From NCBI GenBank assembly GCA_934636105.1, contig CAKTZR010000013.1, forward strand, positions 1 to 64,000: DNA of 64,000 bases, written 5' to 3'. The notes under the pieces were generated by a model. That model was not told the DNA's origin. It saw only the letters and a program-made list of their open reading frames with translations, and did not search any database. A program made the translations under genes and the position numbers. The DNA comes from an uncultured Clostridia bacterium. Its GTDB lineage: Bacteria; Bacillota; Clostridia; Christensenellales; Aristaeellaceae. Below, in pieces: positions 33,210 to 41,273 of this stretch. Numbering within the stretch: position 1 is the first letter of the stretch; each line of letters starts with the position of its first letter.

Positions 33210-34565
33210 ATGACGGGGCGAGAACGGCAGGCCGCCGTGGATATGACGCGGGGCAGCCCGGTGAAGCTCATTTTGCAGTTCACGCTGCCGCTGCTCATCG
33301 GGCAGCTGATGCAGCAGATTTATACCCTGACCGACACGATGATTACGGGGCATTTCATCGGCGACGCGGCGATTGCGGCCATCGGCGCATCCACGTCGCT
33401 CAACGACCTGATGATTAACTTTGCCAACGGCATGTGCAACGGCTGCGGCATCATCATCGGCCAGCTTTACGGCGCGCAGAAGATCGACAAACTGCGCCGC
33501 GCGACGGCCGTGATGCTGATGTTCAGCGTCGGGCTGGGGCTGCTGCTGACGCTGGGCGTGGTGATCGGCATCGAGCCGCTGATGCGCCTGCTCAACACGC
33601 CGGAGAGCGTCTTTGACGAGGCGCTGCGCTATGCGGCGATCGTCTGCGGCGGCATCGGCGTGACCATTTTGTATAACATGTGCGCCAGCTTCATGCGTTC
33701 GCTGGGTAACGGACGCATGCCGCTCGTGTTTCTGACGATCTCCTGCGTGCTCAACATCGCGCTGGATACGCTGTTCGTCGTCGTGCTGCATATCGGCGTG
33801 GTGGGAACGGCGCTGGCGACGCTGATTGCGCAGTGCATTTCGGCGCTGCTGAGCATGGTCTATATCGCGCATGCGTTTAAGCCGTTTCTGCCTAAAAAGA
33901 CGGATTTCCGTGCGCCGGGCAGTTTGTGGGCGCAGATGGCGGCTTCCGGCCTGTCGATGGGGCTGATGAACTCGGTCTATGCGCTCGGTTCGCTGACCAT
34001 GCAGAGCGCCATCAACACGCTGGGCGAAACCGTGATGGCGGCGCACACCAGCGCCAGACGCATTTTGAGCCTGACGGGTGCGCCGATGAGCAACCTCGGC
34101 ACGGCAGGCGCGGTCTTCATCAGCCAGAACTGCGGCGCGCAGGCGTATGACCGCGTGAAGAAGGGGCTCAACCGCACCATCCTGATGGCGCTGATCTGGG
34201 AAGCAGGCGCTATGGTCGTCATGGTTACGCTGGGGCCGGAGCTGCTGCGGCTGCTCATCGGCACGAGCAACGCCGAGCTGCTGCACTATGGCACGATGTC
34301 CCTGCGGGCGAGCGCGACGCTGTTCCTGCCGCTGGCGTATCTGGTCACGATGCGGCAGGCGATGCAGGCGCTGGGGCTGCACGTCGTGCCGGTGGTTTCC
34401 TCGTGCATCGAGCTGGTGATGAAGATTGCGGCGGCGTTTGCCGTTGTGCCGCGCTTCGGCTATGCGGGCGCATGCTGGGTGGAACCGGCAACGTGGCTGG
34501 CCTGCTGCGTGTTTTTAGCCATTCAGTATATGACGCATCGAAAGCAGATTCTGCATCTTCAATAA
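33210..34565 (+). CDS. MATE-family efflux transporter
   Basis: A 451-residue membrane protein with twelve hydrophobic helices and MATE phrases: LILQFTLPLLIGQLMQQIYTLTDTMITGHFIG, AAIAAIGASTSL, and the second-half repeat SGLSMGLMNSVYALGSL. MATE proteins use sodium or proton gradients to export cationic or hydrophobic compounds. It is the last gene of the operon, 21 nt after the second GDPD, and is followed by a terminator. Export of a toxic breakdown product is a possible reason for its position; this is inference. Confidence 0.93.
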   Translation: MTGRERQAAVDMTRGSPVKLILQFTLPLLIGQLMQQIYTLTDTMITGHFIGDAAIAAIGASTSLNDLMINFANGMCNGCGIIIGQLYGAQKIDKLRRATAVMLMFSVGLGLLLTLGVVIGIEPLMRLLNTPESVFDEALRYAAIVCGGIGVTILYNMCASFMRSLGNGRMPLVFLTISCVLNIALDTLFVVVLHIGVVGTALATLIAQCISALLSMVYIAHAFKPFLPKKTDFRAPGSLWAQMAASGLSMGLMNSVYALGSLTMQSAINTLGETVMAAHTSARRILSLTGAPMSNLGTAGAVFISQNCGAQAYDRVKKGLNRTILMALIWEAGAMVVMVTLGPELLRLLIGTSNAELLHYGTMSLRASATLFLPLAYLVTMRQAMQALGLHVVPVVSSCIELVMKIAAAFAVVPRFGYAGACWVEPATWLACCVFLAIQYMTHRKQILHLQ

Positions 34566-34568
34566 AGC

Positions 34569-34613
34569 AAGCCGCCGGTCAGCTGGTCCCTGATCGGCGG
34601 CTTTCGCTTTTTC
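34569..34613 (+). terminator. Rho-independent terminator ending the sugar operon
   Basis: AAGCCGCCG and TCAG (34569-34582) pair with CTGA and CGGCGGCTT (34590-34603), and a CGCTTTTT tail follows. Confidence 0.88.
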
Positions 34614-34681
34614 CTTGTTGAACGAGCGGGAGAACTGGATCTAAACAGCTCCTCGTCTGTTCATATTGCAGCATTTTTCTG

Positions 34682-34707
34682 ACCGTGCGTCAAGCACGGT
34701 TATTTTT
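34682..34707. terminator. Second hairpin in the MATE-SBP gap
   Basis: ACCGTGC (34682-34688) pairs with GCACGGT (34694-34700) and is followed by TATTTTT, a likely backup terminator. The remainder of the 325-nt gap (34566-34890) is AT-rich and otherwise holds only the promoter at 34803; no riboswitch was recognised. Confidence 0.65.
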
Positions 34708-34802
34708 ATGGCTTTCAATATGCTTTTGAACGACAAAAAAGGTTTATATCGCCTTTTGATTTGTAAAAAATACAAAATAAACGACGAATTATTGTAATTT
34801 TG

Positions 34803-34831
34803 TTGACTTGAAGACTGAATGGGTGTAAGAT
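34803..34831 (+). promoter_or_regulatory. Promoter of the amino-acid ABC operon
   Basis: TTGACT (34803-34808) and TAAGAT (34826-34831) are 17 bp apart, about 60 nt upstream of the start codon. Confidence 0.7.
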
Positions 34832-34890
34832 AAACGCATTCCAAAGGAAACCCAGTTGACAGACCCCATGAGGTCGGAGAGGATACAAAT

Positions 34891-35691
34891 ATGAAGAAGA
34901 TGCTGGTTCTGGCCCTGACGATGGCCATGGTTCTGCTCGCGGCGGCGGGCGTTTGCGAGACCCTGCGCGTGGGCATGGAGTGCAACTACGCGCCGTACAA
35001 CTGGACGCAGAGCGACGCGAGCGAAAACGCGGTGGCGATTGCGGCGGGCGGCTATGCGGACGGTTACGATGTGCGCATCGCGAAGATCATCGCCGACAAG
35101 CTTGGCATGGATCTTGAGATTGTCAAGACCGAGTGGGACGGCCTGACCCCGGCGCTGCTCTCCGGCAACATCGACGTGATTATCGCCGGCATGAGCCCGA
35201 CCGCCGAGCGCAAGATGACTATCGATTTCACCGATTCCTACTATGACACCGAGCTGACCGTTGTCGTCCGCAAGGACAGCGCGTTCGCTTCCGCCAAGAG
35301 CCTGGCCGATCTGGCGGGCGCGAAGATCACCGGACAGATGAGCACGTTCCACTATGACATGATCGACCAGATCGAGGGCGCAACCAAGATGCCCGCAATG
35401 GAGACTTTCCCGACGATGATCGTTGCGGTTTCTTCCGGCGCGATTGACGGCTATGTGGCCGACCGTCCCGGCGCGGTCTCCGCGACCTCCGCGAACCCGG
35501 ATTTGACATATGTCACCTTCGACGAGGGCCAGGGCTTCACCGTTTCCCCGGACGATGCGCAGATTGCTGTCGGCGTGCGTCAGGGCAGCGAGCTGAAGGA
35601 GCAGATCAACGAGATTCTCGCGGGCATTTCCGCCGAGGAGCGCAACGCCATCATGGATGCGGTTGTGCTGGATCAGCCGCTGAGCGAGTAA
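34891..35691 (+). CDS. Amino-acid ABC transporter substrate-binding protein (SBP_bac_3)
   Basis: A 266-residue exported protein with an N-terminal signal sequence of about 21 residues and the family-3 binding fold: LRVGMECNYAPYNW, GYDVRIAKIIADKLGMDLEIV, WDGLTPALLSGNIDVIIAGMSPT and ERKMTIDFTDSYYDTE. This group binds polar amino acids such as glutamine, arginine or cystine; the ligand cannot be chosen. A terminator-like stem-loop and a repeat-rich spacer separate it from its permease, so the binding protein is probably made in excess. Confidence 0.93.
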   Translation: MKKMLVLALTMAMVLLAAAGVCETLRVGMECNYAPYNWTQSDASENAVAIAAGGYADGYDVRIAKIIADKLGMDLEIVKTEWDGLTPALLSGNIDVIIAGMSPTAERKMTIDFTDSYYDTELTVVVRKDSAFASAKSLADLAGAKITGQMSTFHYDMIDQIEGATKMPAMETFPTMIVAVSSGAIDGYVADRPGAVSATSANPDLTYVTFDEGQGFTVSPDDAQIAVGVRQGSELKEQINEILAGISAEERNAIMDAVVLDQPLSE

Positions 35692-35708
35692 TCAAGCGCT
35701 AAACAAGA

Positions 35709-35733
35709 CTGTCGGGCAACCGACAGCCTTTTT
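35709..35733 (+). terminator. Terminator/attenuator after the amino-acid SBP
   Basis: CTGTCGG (35709-35715) pairs with CCGACAG (35720-35726) around GCAA, followed by CCTTTTT. Confidence 0.85.
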
Positions 35734-35752
35734 ATGCACTGTTAGGGAGACG

Positions 35753-35950
35753 TTGGGGCGCAGCCCCAAGCCCCGGCAGGGAACTGAGTTCCCTGCACCT
35801 TCCGCTTATTGATTGCTGACGCAATCAATGGAAGAAGGATTTAGTTTCATTGATAACATTTATCGCGCAGCGATAAATGAGGAGGGAAGTCCAGAAACCT
35901 CAGGTTTCTGGCGGGGTTCGGGGCGGCGCCCCGACGTACCCCAAAGGAGA
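35753..35950. repeat. Paired-hairpin intergenic element, copy 1 (composite, six stems)
   Basis: Six consecutive hairpins fill this spacer: TTGGGGC/GCCCCAA (35753-35769), GCAGGGAACT/AGTTCCCTGC (35776-35796), TTGATTGC/GCAATCAA (35809-35828), TTTATCGC/GCGATAAA (35859-35877), CCAGAAACCT/AGGTTTCTGG (35891-35911) and TCGGGGC/GCCCCGA (35918-35934). The element ends in CCCCAAAGGAG, which is the ribosome site of the permease gene. The same modules recur at 44978, 45966, 52672, 58424 and 61219 with compensatory base changes in their stems. Confidence 0.85.
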
Positions 35951-35955
35951 AAAAA

Positions 35956-36786
35956 ATGCCGAACGCTTCAACATCTTTCTTTGGCTGGGTTGCCTTTTTG
36001 CTGCAAAAATATGGCATGCTGTTCCTGCGCGGAACGGGCATGACCCTGCTTATCGCGCTGACGGGTACGGCGCTGGGCTTCGCGCTCGGCCTGCTCGTGG
36101 CCATCATCCGCACCATCGCGCTGCCGGAAAAGAAGAAAACCGGCTCCAATACCGGCGTGGTGATCCGCCGCGCGCTGCTTCAATTCGTGCAGCTGCTGAT
36201 GAACGTCTATATTCAGGTGTTCCGCGGCACGCCGATGATCGTGCAGGCCGTCGTCATCTACTACGGCGCGCAGTACGCGGGTGTGTTCATGGATACGACC
36301 TTCGCGGCGATCTTCATTATCTCCATCAACACCGGCGCATATATGGCCGAAATCATCCGCGGCGGCATTGTCTCCGTCGATAAAGGCCAGTTCGAGGCCG
36401 CGCACGCCATCGGCATGACCCATTGGCAGACCATGACGACCGTCGTTCTGCCGCAGGCCATCCGCAATATCCTCCCGTCCGTCGGCAACGAGCTGATTGT
36501 CAACATCAAGGATTCCAGCGTGTTGAACGTCATCTCCGTGTCCGAGCTGTTCTTCCAGGCCAAGAGCGCCGCGGGCACGTACTACCGCTATTTTGAGGTC
36601 TATTTCATCATTGCGGTGATTTACCTCATTCTGACGCTGACCGTCAGCCGCATTCTGCGTGCGGTGGAAAAGAAGATGGACGGCCCGGATAACTACGTCA
36701 TTCACGGCTCGCAGAGCGACAGCCGCGCGGATATCAAGGTATCCGTCGAAAACGAAAAGGAGGCCGTCAAGAGATGGAACGCGTGA
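35956..36786 (+). CDS. Amino-acid ABC transporter permease
   Basis: A 276-residue HisM/GlnP-type permease. It contains FRGTPMIVQAVVIYYG, INTGAYMAEIIRGGI and the cytoplasmic coupling loop GQFEAAHAIGMTHWQTMTTVVLPQAIRNILP, all hallmarks of the polar amino acid uptake family. A charged loop near residues 58-75 and a polar C-terminal tail flank the core. AAAGGAG, the tail of the paired-hairpin element, supplies the ribosome site. It overlaps the ATPase gene by 13 nt. Confidence 0.95.
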   Translation: MPNASTSFFGWVAFLLQKYGMLFLRGTGMTLLIALTGTALGFALGLLVAIIRTIALPEKKKTGSNTGVVIRRALLQFVQLLMNVYIQVFRGTPMIVQAVVIYYGAQYAGVFMDTTFAAIFIISINTGAYMAEIIRGGIVSVDKGQFEAAHAIGMTHWQTMTTVVLPQAIRNILPSVGNELIVNIKDSSVLNVISVSELFFQAKSAAGTYYRYFEVYFIIAVIYLILTLTVSRILRAVEKKMDGPDNYVIHGSQSDSRADIKVSVENEKEAVKRWNA

Positions 36787-37505
36787 TTGAGGTTAAGGGC
36801 ATCAAGAAAGCTTTTGGCGACCATGAAGTGCTCAAGGGCGTGGATTTTGCCGCCAACAAGGGCGAAGTGACCTGCATCATCGGTTCTTCCGGTTCGGGCA
36901 AATCGACGCTGCTGCGCTGCATCAATCTGCTCGAAACCCCGGACGAGGGGCAGATCCTTTACCACGGCGAGGACATCCTCTCCGGCACGGTCAACATGCC
37001 GCGCTATCATGCCAAGGTCGGCATGGTGTTTCAGCAGTTTAATCTGTTCGGCAATATGGATGTGCTGAACAACTGCGTTACCGGACAGATGAAGGTACTC
37101 CATCGTACCCGCGAAGAAAGCGTCGAAAACGCGATGAAGTACCTCAAAAAAGTCGGCATGGATGCGTATATCAACGCCAAGCCGCGCCAGCTTTCCGGCG
37201 GCCAGAAGCAGCGCGTCGCCATCGCCCGCGCACTGGCGATGGATCCGGAGGTCATCCTCTTTGACGAGCCGACGAGCGCGCTTGACCCGGAGATGGTCGG
37301 CGAGGTGCTCTCCGTCATGCAGAATCTGGCGCAGGAGGGCCTGACGATGCTGGTCGTTACGCATGAAATGGGCTTCGCCCGCGCGGTGGCCAGCGAAGTG
37401 GTGTTTATGGACCAGGGCGTGATCTGTGAACACGGCAATCCCAAGGATGTGCTCGGCGCGCCGAAAACCGAACGGCTCAAGGCGTTTCTGGCGAGTATGC
37501 TGTAA
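36774..37505 (+). CDS. Amino-acid ABC transporter ATP-binding protein (GlnQ type)
   Basis: A 243-residue ATPase with Walker A GSSGSGKST, the Q-loop FQQFNLFGNMDVLNN, signature LSGGQKQRVAIARAL, Walker B ILFDEPTSALDPEM and switch histidine VVTHEMGFAR. It energises the importer formed with the preceding permease and binding protein. The first codons overlap the permease gene, indicating translational coupling. Confidence 0.97.
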   Translation: MERVIEVKGIKKAFGDHEVLKGVDFAANKGEVTCIIGSSGSGKSTLLRCINLLETPDEGQILYHGEDILSGTVNMPRYHAKVGMVFQQFNLFGNMDVLNNCVTGQMKVLHRTREESVENAMKYLKKVGMDAYINAKPRQLSGGQKQRVAIARALAMDPEVILFDEPTSALDPEMVGEVLSVMQNLAQEGLTMLVVTHEMGFARAVASEVVFMDQGVICEHGNPKDVLGAPKTERLKAFLASML

Positions 37506-37517
37506 AAGCGAATACGC

Positions 37518-37553
37518 GGCGCTTTCCCGAAAAAACGGGAGGGCGCTTTTTTT
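37518..37553 (+). terminator. Rho-independent terminator after the amino-acid ABC operon
   Basis: GCGCTTTCCCG pairs with CGGGAGGGCGC (11 bp with two G-U pairs) around AAAAAA and is followed by TTTTTTT. Confidence 0.9.
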
Positions 37554-37627
37554 GGCATGATGATCATTGCGCCTGTTATCAGAAATTTTGCAGAATTTCG
37601 GATTCGCGAAGAACCGAATAAAACGGA

Positions 37628-37656
37628 TTGAAAAAAGAATGTCGATATGCTATGAT
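37628..37656 (+). promoter_or_regulatory. Promoter of the LPKTG surface protein gene
   Basis: TTGAAA (37628-37633) and TATGAT (37651-37656) are 17 bp apart, with 63 nt of leader to the GTG start. Confidence 0.75.
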
Positions 37657-37719
37657 ATTCGTATCTATTTTGTCGGCTGTATATAGGAAAACAATGAACC
37701 GAAGGAAAGGCGGAAAGCT

Positions 37720-39879
37720 GTGAACGGGAAGATTTGGAAGGCACTGGGCATAGCGGTCTGTATGCTGGCGCTGGCGGCGCCGCACGCTATGGCGGAGACG
37801 ATTACGCATACGGTCACGGCTGATACTCATTTTGCCGATGTGGTTAAAAATATTAACGCATCCGGCGTTGATGATGAAAACGTGATCGAATTGTGTGCGG
37901 ATATCACCTTGACAGGCAACCATACATTGAAGCGCAACACGACCATCAAGAGCAAGGACGAAGATCGTAAGATTTCCATTAATGGTTCGAACGCAGGAAT
38001 TACGGTGGCAGGAGAAGGAACTGTCCTGAATTTGGGCGCGAAAGGTTACGACAAAAAGCTGACGATTGAAGGAGATGGAGATGCAAAAATACAGGTTGCC
38101 TTTGTAACTGTATCAGAAGGGGCAACCGCGAATATGTACGAGAATGTGACGCTGCAAAATAGGAAGTCTACGGGCAACGCCTGCATAGTGATTATGGGTT
38201 CGAAGTCAGTTTTTAACATGCGTGGCGGCGTAATTAAAAAGTGTAGCCGCGCAGTAATTGCTGATTCGGGGGCAACAGTCCGTATGCTGGGCGGCAGGAT
38301 TGAAGATTGTAAGGTAGATGGTGACGGCGTCATCCGTGTTAATGACAACTCAAAATTTGTCATGGAGGACGGCACAATCAGCGGATGTTGTACGACAGTA
38401 AATGGTTTTGGCGGCGGTTTGTATGCAACAAAATCTTCAACCATCACCATCAGCAACGGCACAATCAGCGAATGTGAGGCAGGTACGGGAGGCGGTTTGT
38501 ATGCGGACAATTCAACCATCACCATCAGCGGCGGCACCATCAGCAAATGCAGGACAGTGATAAATAATGGCGGCGGTTTGTATGCAATTAATTCTTCAAC
38601 CATCACCATCAGCGGCGGCACAATCAGCGAATGTGAGGCATCGTCAAATAATGGCGGCGGTTTGTATGCGGACAATTCAACCATCGAAATCAGCGACGGC
38701 ACCATCAGCGGATGTAAGGGGGTATGGGGCGGCGGTTTGTATGCAGGAAATTCTTCAACCATCGAAATCAGCGGCGGCACAATCAGCGGATGTACGGTAG
38801 GTGCGGGCGGCGGTTTGTTTGTGGATAGTTCAACCGTCAGAATCAGCGGCGGCATAATCAGCGGATGTATTACGTCAGATACAGGTAATGGCGGCGGTTT
38901 ATATGCAAATAATTCAACCATCAAAATCACCGGCGGCAGAATCGAAAACAACAAAGCAGCACATGGCGGCGGTGTGGCGCTGATCGGCAAAACAACGTTT
39001 GAAAAACCAATAACAAACTGGACGGTTATTGGCAATGAAGCGTATGCAACCGGCGGTGTCGGCGGCGGTATTAAGTTGGAAAATGGGTCGATGGATGTTT
39101 CCGCCGGATCAAACCGGATTTACAACAATACGGCAGGCGGACAAGGCGCGGATATTTTTCTGCTTAATGATAGTTCTACAATCAAACTGCCCAACGCCGC
39201 GAACATGTATCACGACAGCAGCATAAACATTGACGGCTGGTATAAGGACGACAATCCGCGATATACGCCCTCTAAAGACGGCAAGGCTGTGACATCGCTG
39301 CAGCTAAGCGGCCCATTGTCGCTCGTTGCTTCGTATAAAGCAAGCCCGGTGCACATCGAAATCGACAAGAACGGCGGCGAAGGCGGAAGCAGCAGCCAAA
39401 CGGTGCAAAAGGGCACGACCGTCACCCTCGAAGCGCCAACAAAGGAAGGGCATCTGTTTACAGGCTGGGAGGACGAGAAGGGGAACAGCTATCCGGCCGG
39501 AGCCGACGGAAAAGTCAACATCACCGTCAATGAAGATATGAAACTCACGGCTGTTTGGGAAGCCCGGACGTTCACGGTTACATACGTCCTGCTGGACGGC
39601 AAAACGCGGACGGAAACGGTGGCTTACGGCCAAAAGCTGACGCTTGGCGAAGAACCGCGAACCGGCTATACCTTCGTCGGCTGGAAGGACGGCGAGAAGA
39701 TGTACCACGCGGGCGAAACGATCACCGTCACGGAGGACAAGACGCTCACGGCGGAGTGGAAAAAGCTCCCCAGCGCGGAAAACCTGCCGAAGACAGGCGA
39801 CGAAAGCCCCGTTCTGCTTTGGAGCGCGGTGCTGGCGGTTTCCGCTGCGGCCGGTTTCATGCTCAAGCGTAAAAAGTAA
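37720..39879 (+). CDS. LPKTG-anchored surface protein with beta-helix repeats and InlB B-repeats
   Basis: A 719-residue sortase substrate. The start is GTG 37720 with AAAGG 9 nt upstream. A signal peptide ending in HAMA leads to a parallel beta-helix region, in which residues 231-415 hold seven tandem units of 24-28 residues built on GGGLYA, then STITISGGTISxC. Two Listeria-Bacteroides (InlB B-type) repeats follow, VHIEIDKNGGEGG ... LFTGWEDE and FTVTYVLLDGKTR ... YTFVGWKDG. The wall-anchoring signal is LPKTGDE, then a hydrophobic segment and KRKK. Such proteins are adhesins or glycan-binding surface proteins. The repeat half is noticeably more AT-rich than neighbouring genes. No sortase gene is in the window. 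Confidence 0.93.
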   Translation: MNGKIWKALGIAVCMLALAAPHAMAETITHTVTADTHFADVVKNINASGVDDENVIELCADITLTGNHTLKRNTTIKSKDEDRKISINGSNAGITVAGEGTVLNLGAKGYDKKLTIEGDGDAKIQVAFVTVSEGATANMYENVTLQNRKSTGNACIVIMGSKSVFNMRGGVIKKCSRAVIADSGATVRMLGGRIEDCKVDGDGVIRVNDNSKFVMEDGTISGCCTTVNGFGGGLYATKSSTITISNGTISECEAGTGGGLYADNSTITISGGTISKCRTVINNGGGLYAINSSTITISGGTISECEASSNNGGGLYADNSTIEISDGTISGCKGVWGGGLYAGNSSTIEISGGTISGCTVGAGGGLFVDSSTVRISGGIISGCITSDTGNGGGLYANNSTIKITGGRIENNKAAHGGGVALIGKTTFEKPITNWTVIGNEAYATGGVGGGIKLENGSMDVSAGSNRIYNNTAGGQGADIFLLNDSSTIKLPNAANMYHDSSINIDGWYKDDNPRYTPSKDGKAVTSLQLSGPLSLVASYKASPVHIEIDKNGGEGGSSSQTVQKGTTVTLEAPTKEGHLFTGWEDEKGNSYPAGADGKVNITVNEDMKLTAVWEARTFTVTYVLLDGKTRTETVAYGQKLTLGEEPRTGYTFVGWKDGEKMYHAGETITVTEDKTLTAEWKKLPSAENLPKTGDESPVLLWSAVLAVSAAAGFMLKRKK
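38410..38963 (+). repeat. Tandem coding repeat, seven units of 72-84 bp
   Basis: Units start with GGCGGCGGTTTGTATGCA and contain TCAACCATC then ATCAGCGGCGGCA. Units are in frame with the surrounding gene and vary in length by whole codons. Near-identity at DNA level would allow expansion or contraction by recombination or slippage, which would change the length of the beta-helix. Confidence 0.9.
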
Positions 39880-39889
39880 ATGAAACATA

Positions 39890-39925
39890 AAACGAGCACG
39901 CAAAAAAATGCGTACTCGTTTTTGC
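39890..39925 (+). terminator. Rho-independent terminator after the LPKTG gene
   Basis: AACGAGCACGCA pairs with TGCGTACTCGTT with one internal mismatch, and TTTTGC follows. Confidence 0.85.
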
Positions 39926-39961
39926 TTATGGAAAGAGGGCTGACCTTTCGGCACTTTATGG

Positions 39962-39990
39962 TTGCATTTTAGAGCAAGGGAGGGTAGAAT
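39962..39990 (+). promoter_or_regulatory. Probable promoter of the LysR-type gene
   Basis: TTGCAT (39962-39967) and TAGAAT (39985-39990) are 17 bp apart, 40 nt before the start codon. Confidence 0.6.
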
Positions 39991-40030
39991 ATAGATAGAT
40001 TCTTAACGAATGCAAAAGGACAGGACAGCC

Positions 40031-40972
40031 ATGGATACCAAGCAGCTTTTGACCATGATTACGCTCTCCCAGACGCTGAACTATCAAAAGGCGGCGGAGC
40101 AGCTGCAATATGCGCCCAGCACGCTTTTTAAGCATATCCAGATGCTTGAGCAGGAGGTCGGCGCGCCGCTTTTCTGCAAAACGGGCCGTCAGCTGGCGCT
40201 GACCCCGCAGGGAGAGGCGTTTCTGGTGCATGCCAACCGCATGGTGGAGCATTATTATCTGGCGCTGGACAGCGTCTGCCCGGCGGAAAAGCTGGAGGGC
40301 AGCATCACCGTCGGCGGATGCGAGATCAACATCGGCAACAGTCTGCTGAATCTGTTTGATCAATTCCACGCGATACACGGCGAGACGCGGCTTAATATGA
40401 TGATGACGCACAACGCGGGCGTTCCGGCGCTGATCCGGTCGGATATGCTGGATATCGGCTTCTTTTATACCACGCGCCCCGGCGCGGTCAGCGGGCTGCG
40501 GGTCGTGCCGCTGTATCGCGAGCCGGTCTATATGATGGTTTCGTGGGATCATCCGCTGGCGCAGAAGAAGGGGCTGAAATATGACGCGCTGGAGGGCATG
40601 CAGTTCATGTATCCGCACGATACCTGCTGCTTTGTCGGCGAGTTTCTGCCGATGATGGAGAAAATGGGCGTGCATCTGGGCAAGACGACGTTCTTAGGCG
40701 GCGTTCAGCTGGTGGTGGAGCAGGTGCGCCGGGAGGGCGCGATGACGCTTGCGCCGCACTGCGCCGCGCAGCATTACCACGACGCCTACGGACTGGTGAA
40801 GCTGGACATGGACGAAGAACCCATCTGGGCGTGGGAAAACATTGTCTATAAAAATTATGAGACGCTCAAGCCTGCTGCCCGCGCGCTGGCCAGAAGCAGC
40901 GCGGTGTATGCCGACGACCTTGTGAAAAAGGATACGACAGGGTGGATTATACGGCCGGAGGGGAAGGCGTAA
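40031..40972 (+). CDS. LysR-family transcriptional regulator
   Basis: A 313-residue protein whose first 60 residues form the LysR winged helix-turn-helix (QLLTMITLSQTLNYQKAAEQLQYAPSTLFKHIQMLEQEVGAPLF). The rest is the two-lobed effector-binding domain. ATG 40031 is preferred because AAAGGA is 10 nt upstream and the conserved region starts immediately; an ATG 21 nt further upstream has no ribosome site. It lies just before the exported flavin reductase on the same strand, but a terminator separates them; it may regulate that gene, which is inference. Confidence 0.92.
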   Translation: MDTKQLLTMITLSQTLNYQKAAEQLQYAPSTLFKHIQMLEQEVGAPLFCKTGRQLALTPQGEAFLVHANRMVEHYYLALDSVCPAEKLEGSITVGGCEINIGNSLLNLFDQFHAIHGETRLNMMMTHNAGVPALIRSDMLDIGFFYTTRPGAVSGLRVVPLYREPVYMMVSWDHPLAQKKGLKYDALEGMQFMYPHDTCCFVGEFLPMMEKMGVHLGKTTFLGGVQLVVEQVRREGAMTLAPHCAAQHYHDAYGLVKLDMDEEPIWAWENIVYKNYETLKPAARALARSSAVYADDLVKKDTTGWIIRPEGKA

Positions 40973-40976
40973 AAAA

Positions 40977-41015
40977 GCCGCCGATCAGAGGATAGGCTGA
41001 CCGGCGGTTCGCTTT
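40977..41015. terminator. Terminator after the LysR-type gene
   Basis: GCCGCCG-A-TCAG pairs with CTGA-C-CGGCGGT. A T-rich tail follows on the plus strand and TTTTTT on the minus strand. The rest of the 301-nt gap to the next gene (40973-41273) is AT-rich with TACAAT at 41215 as a possible -10 box but no convincing -35. Confidence 0.75.
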
Positions 41016-41273
41016 TATTTGTCATTTCTTTTTTCTGCCATGTACAGTAGCATGAGACGATGCTTGACAAAACGCAGATTTTGAATGCGCAGATCAAGCC
41101 GCCATACTTTAAAAAGCAGGGCAAAAATGAAGAAAACATCAGACGATTCGTTAAATTTCTGTTTTTCGAATGATTCATTTCCTCCTTTCGAGTGCTCAAA
41201 CGTATAAAATCATGTACAATGATGTCAAGGAAATTCCGAACGTGTGAAACGTAGGAAAGGAGAAAAAAGAAGA

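Noticed and set aside
34614..34890. Riboswitch ahead of the amino-acid ABC operon
   Set aside because: Apart from one short terminator-like hairpin and a promoter, no conserved riboswitch core was recognised, and the promoter lies downstream of the hairpin.
37694..37723. Nine-codon leader peptide overlapping the GTG start of the LPKTG gene
   Set aside because: It has no ribosome site and no attenuator structure follows; it is probably chance.
38410..38963. CRISPR-like array
   Set aside because: The repeats are in frame within a coding sequence, have no unrelated spacers, and encode the beta-helix units of the LPKTG protein.
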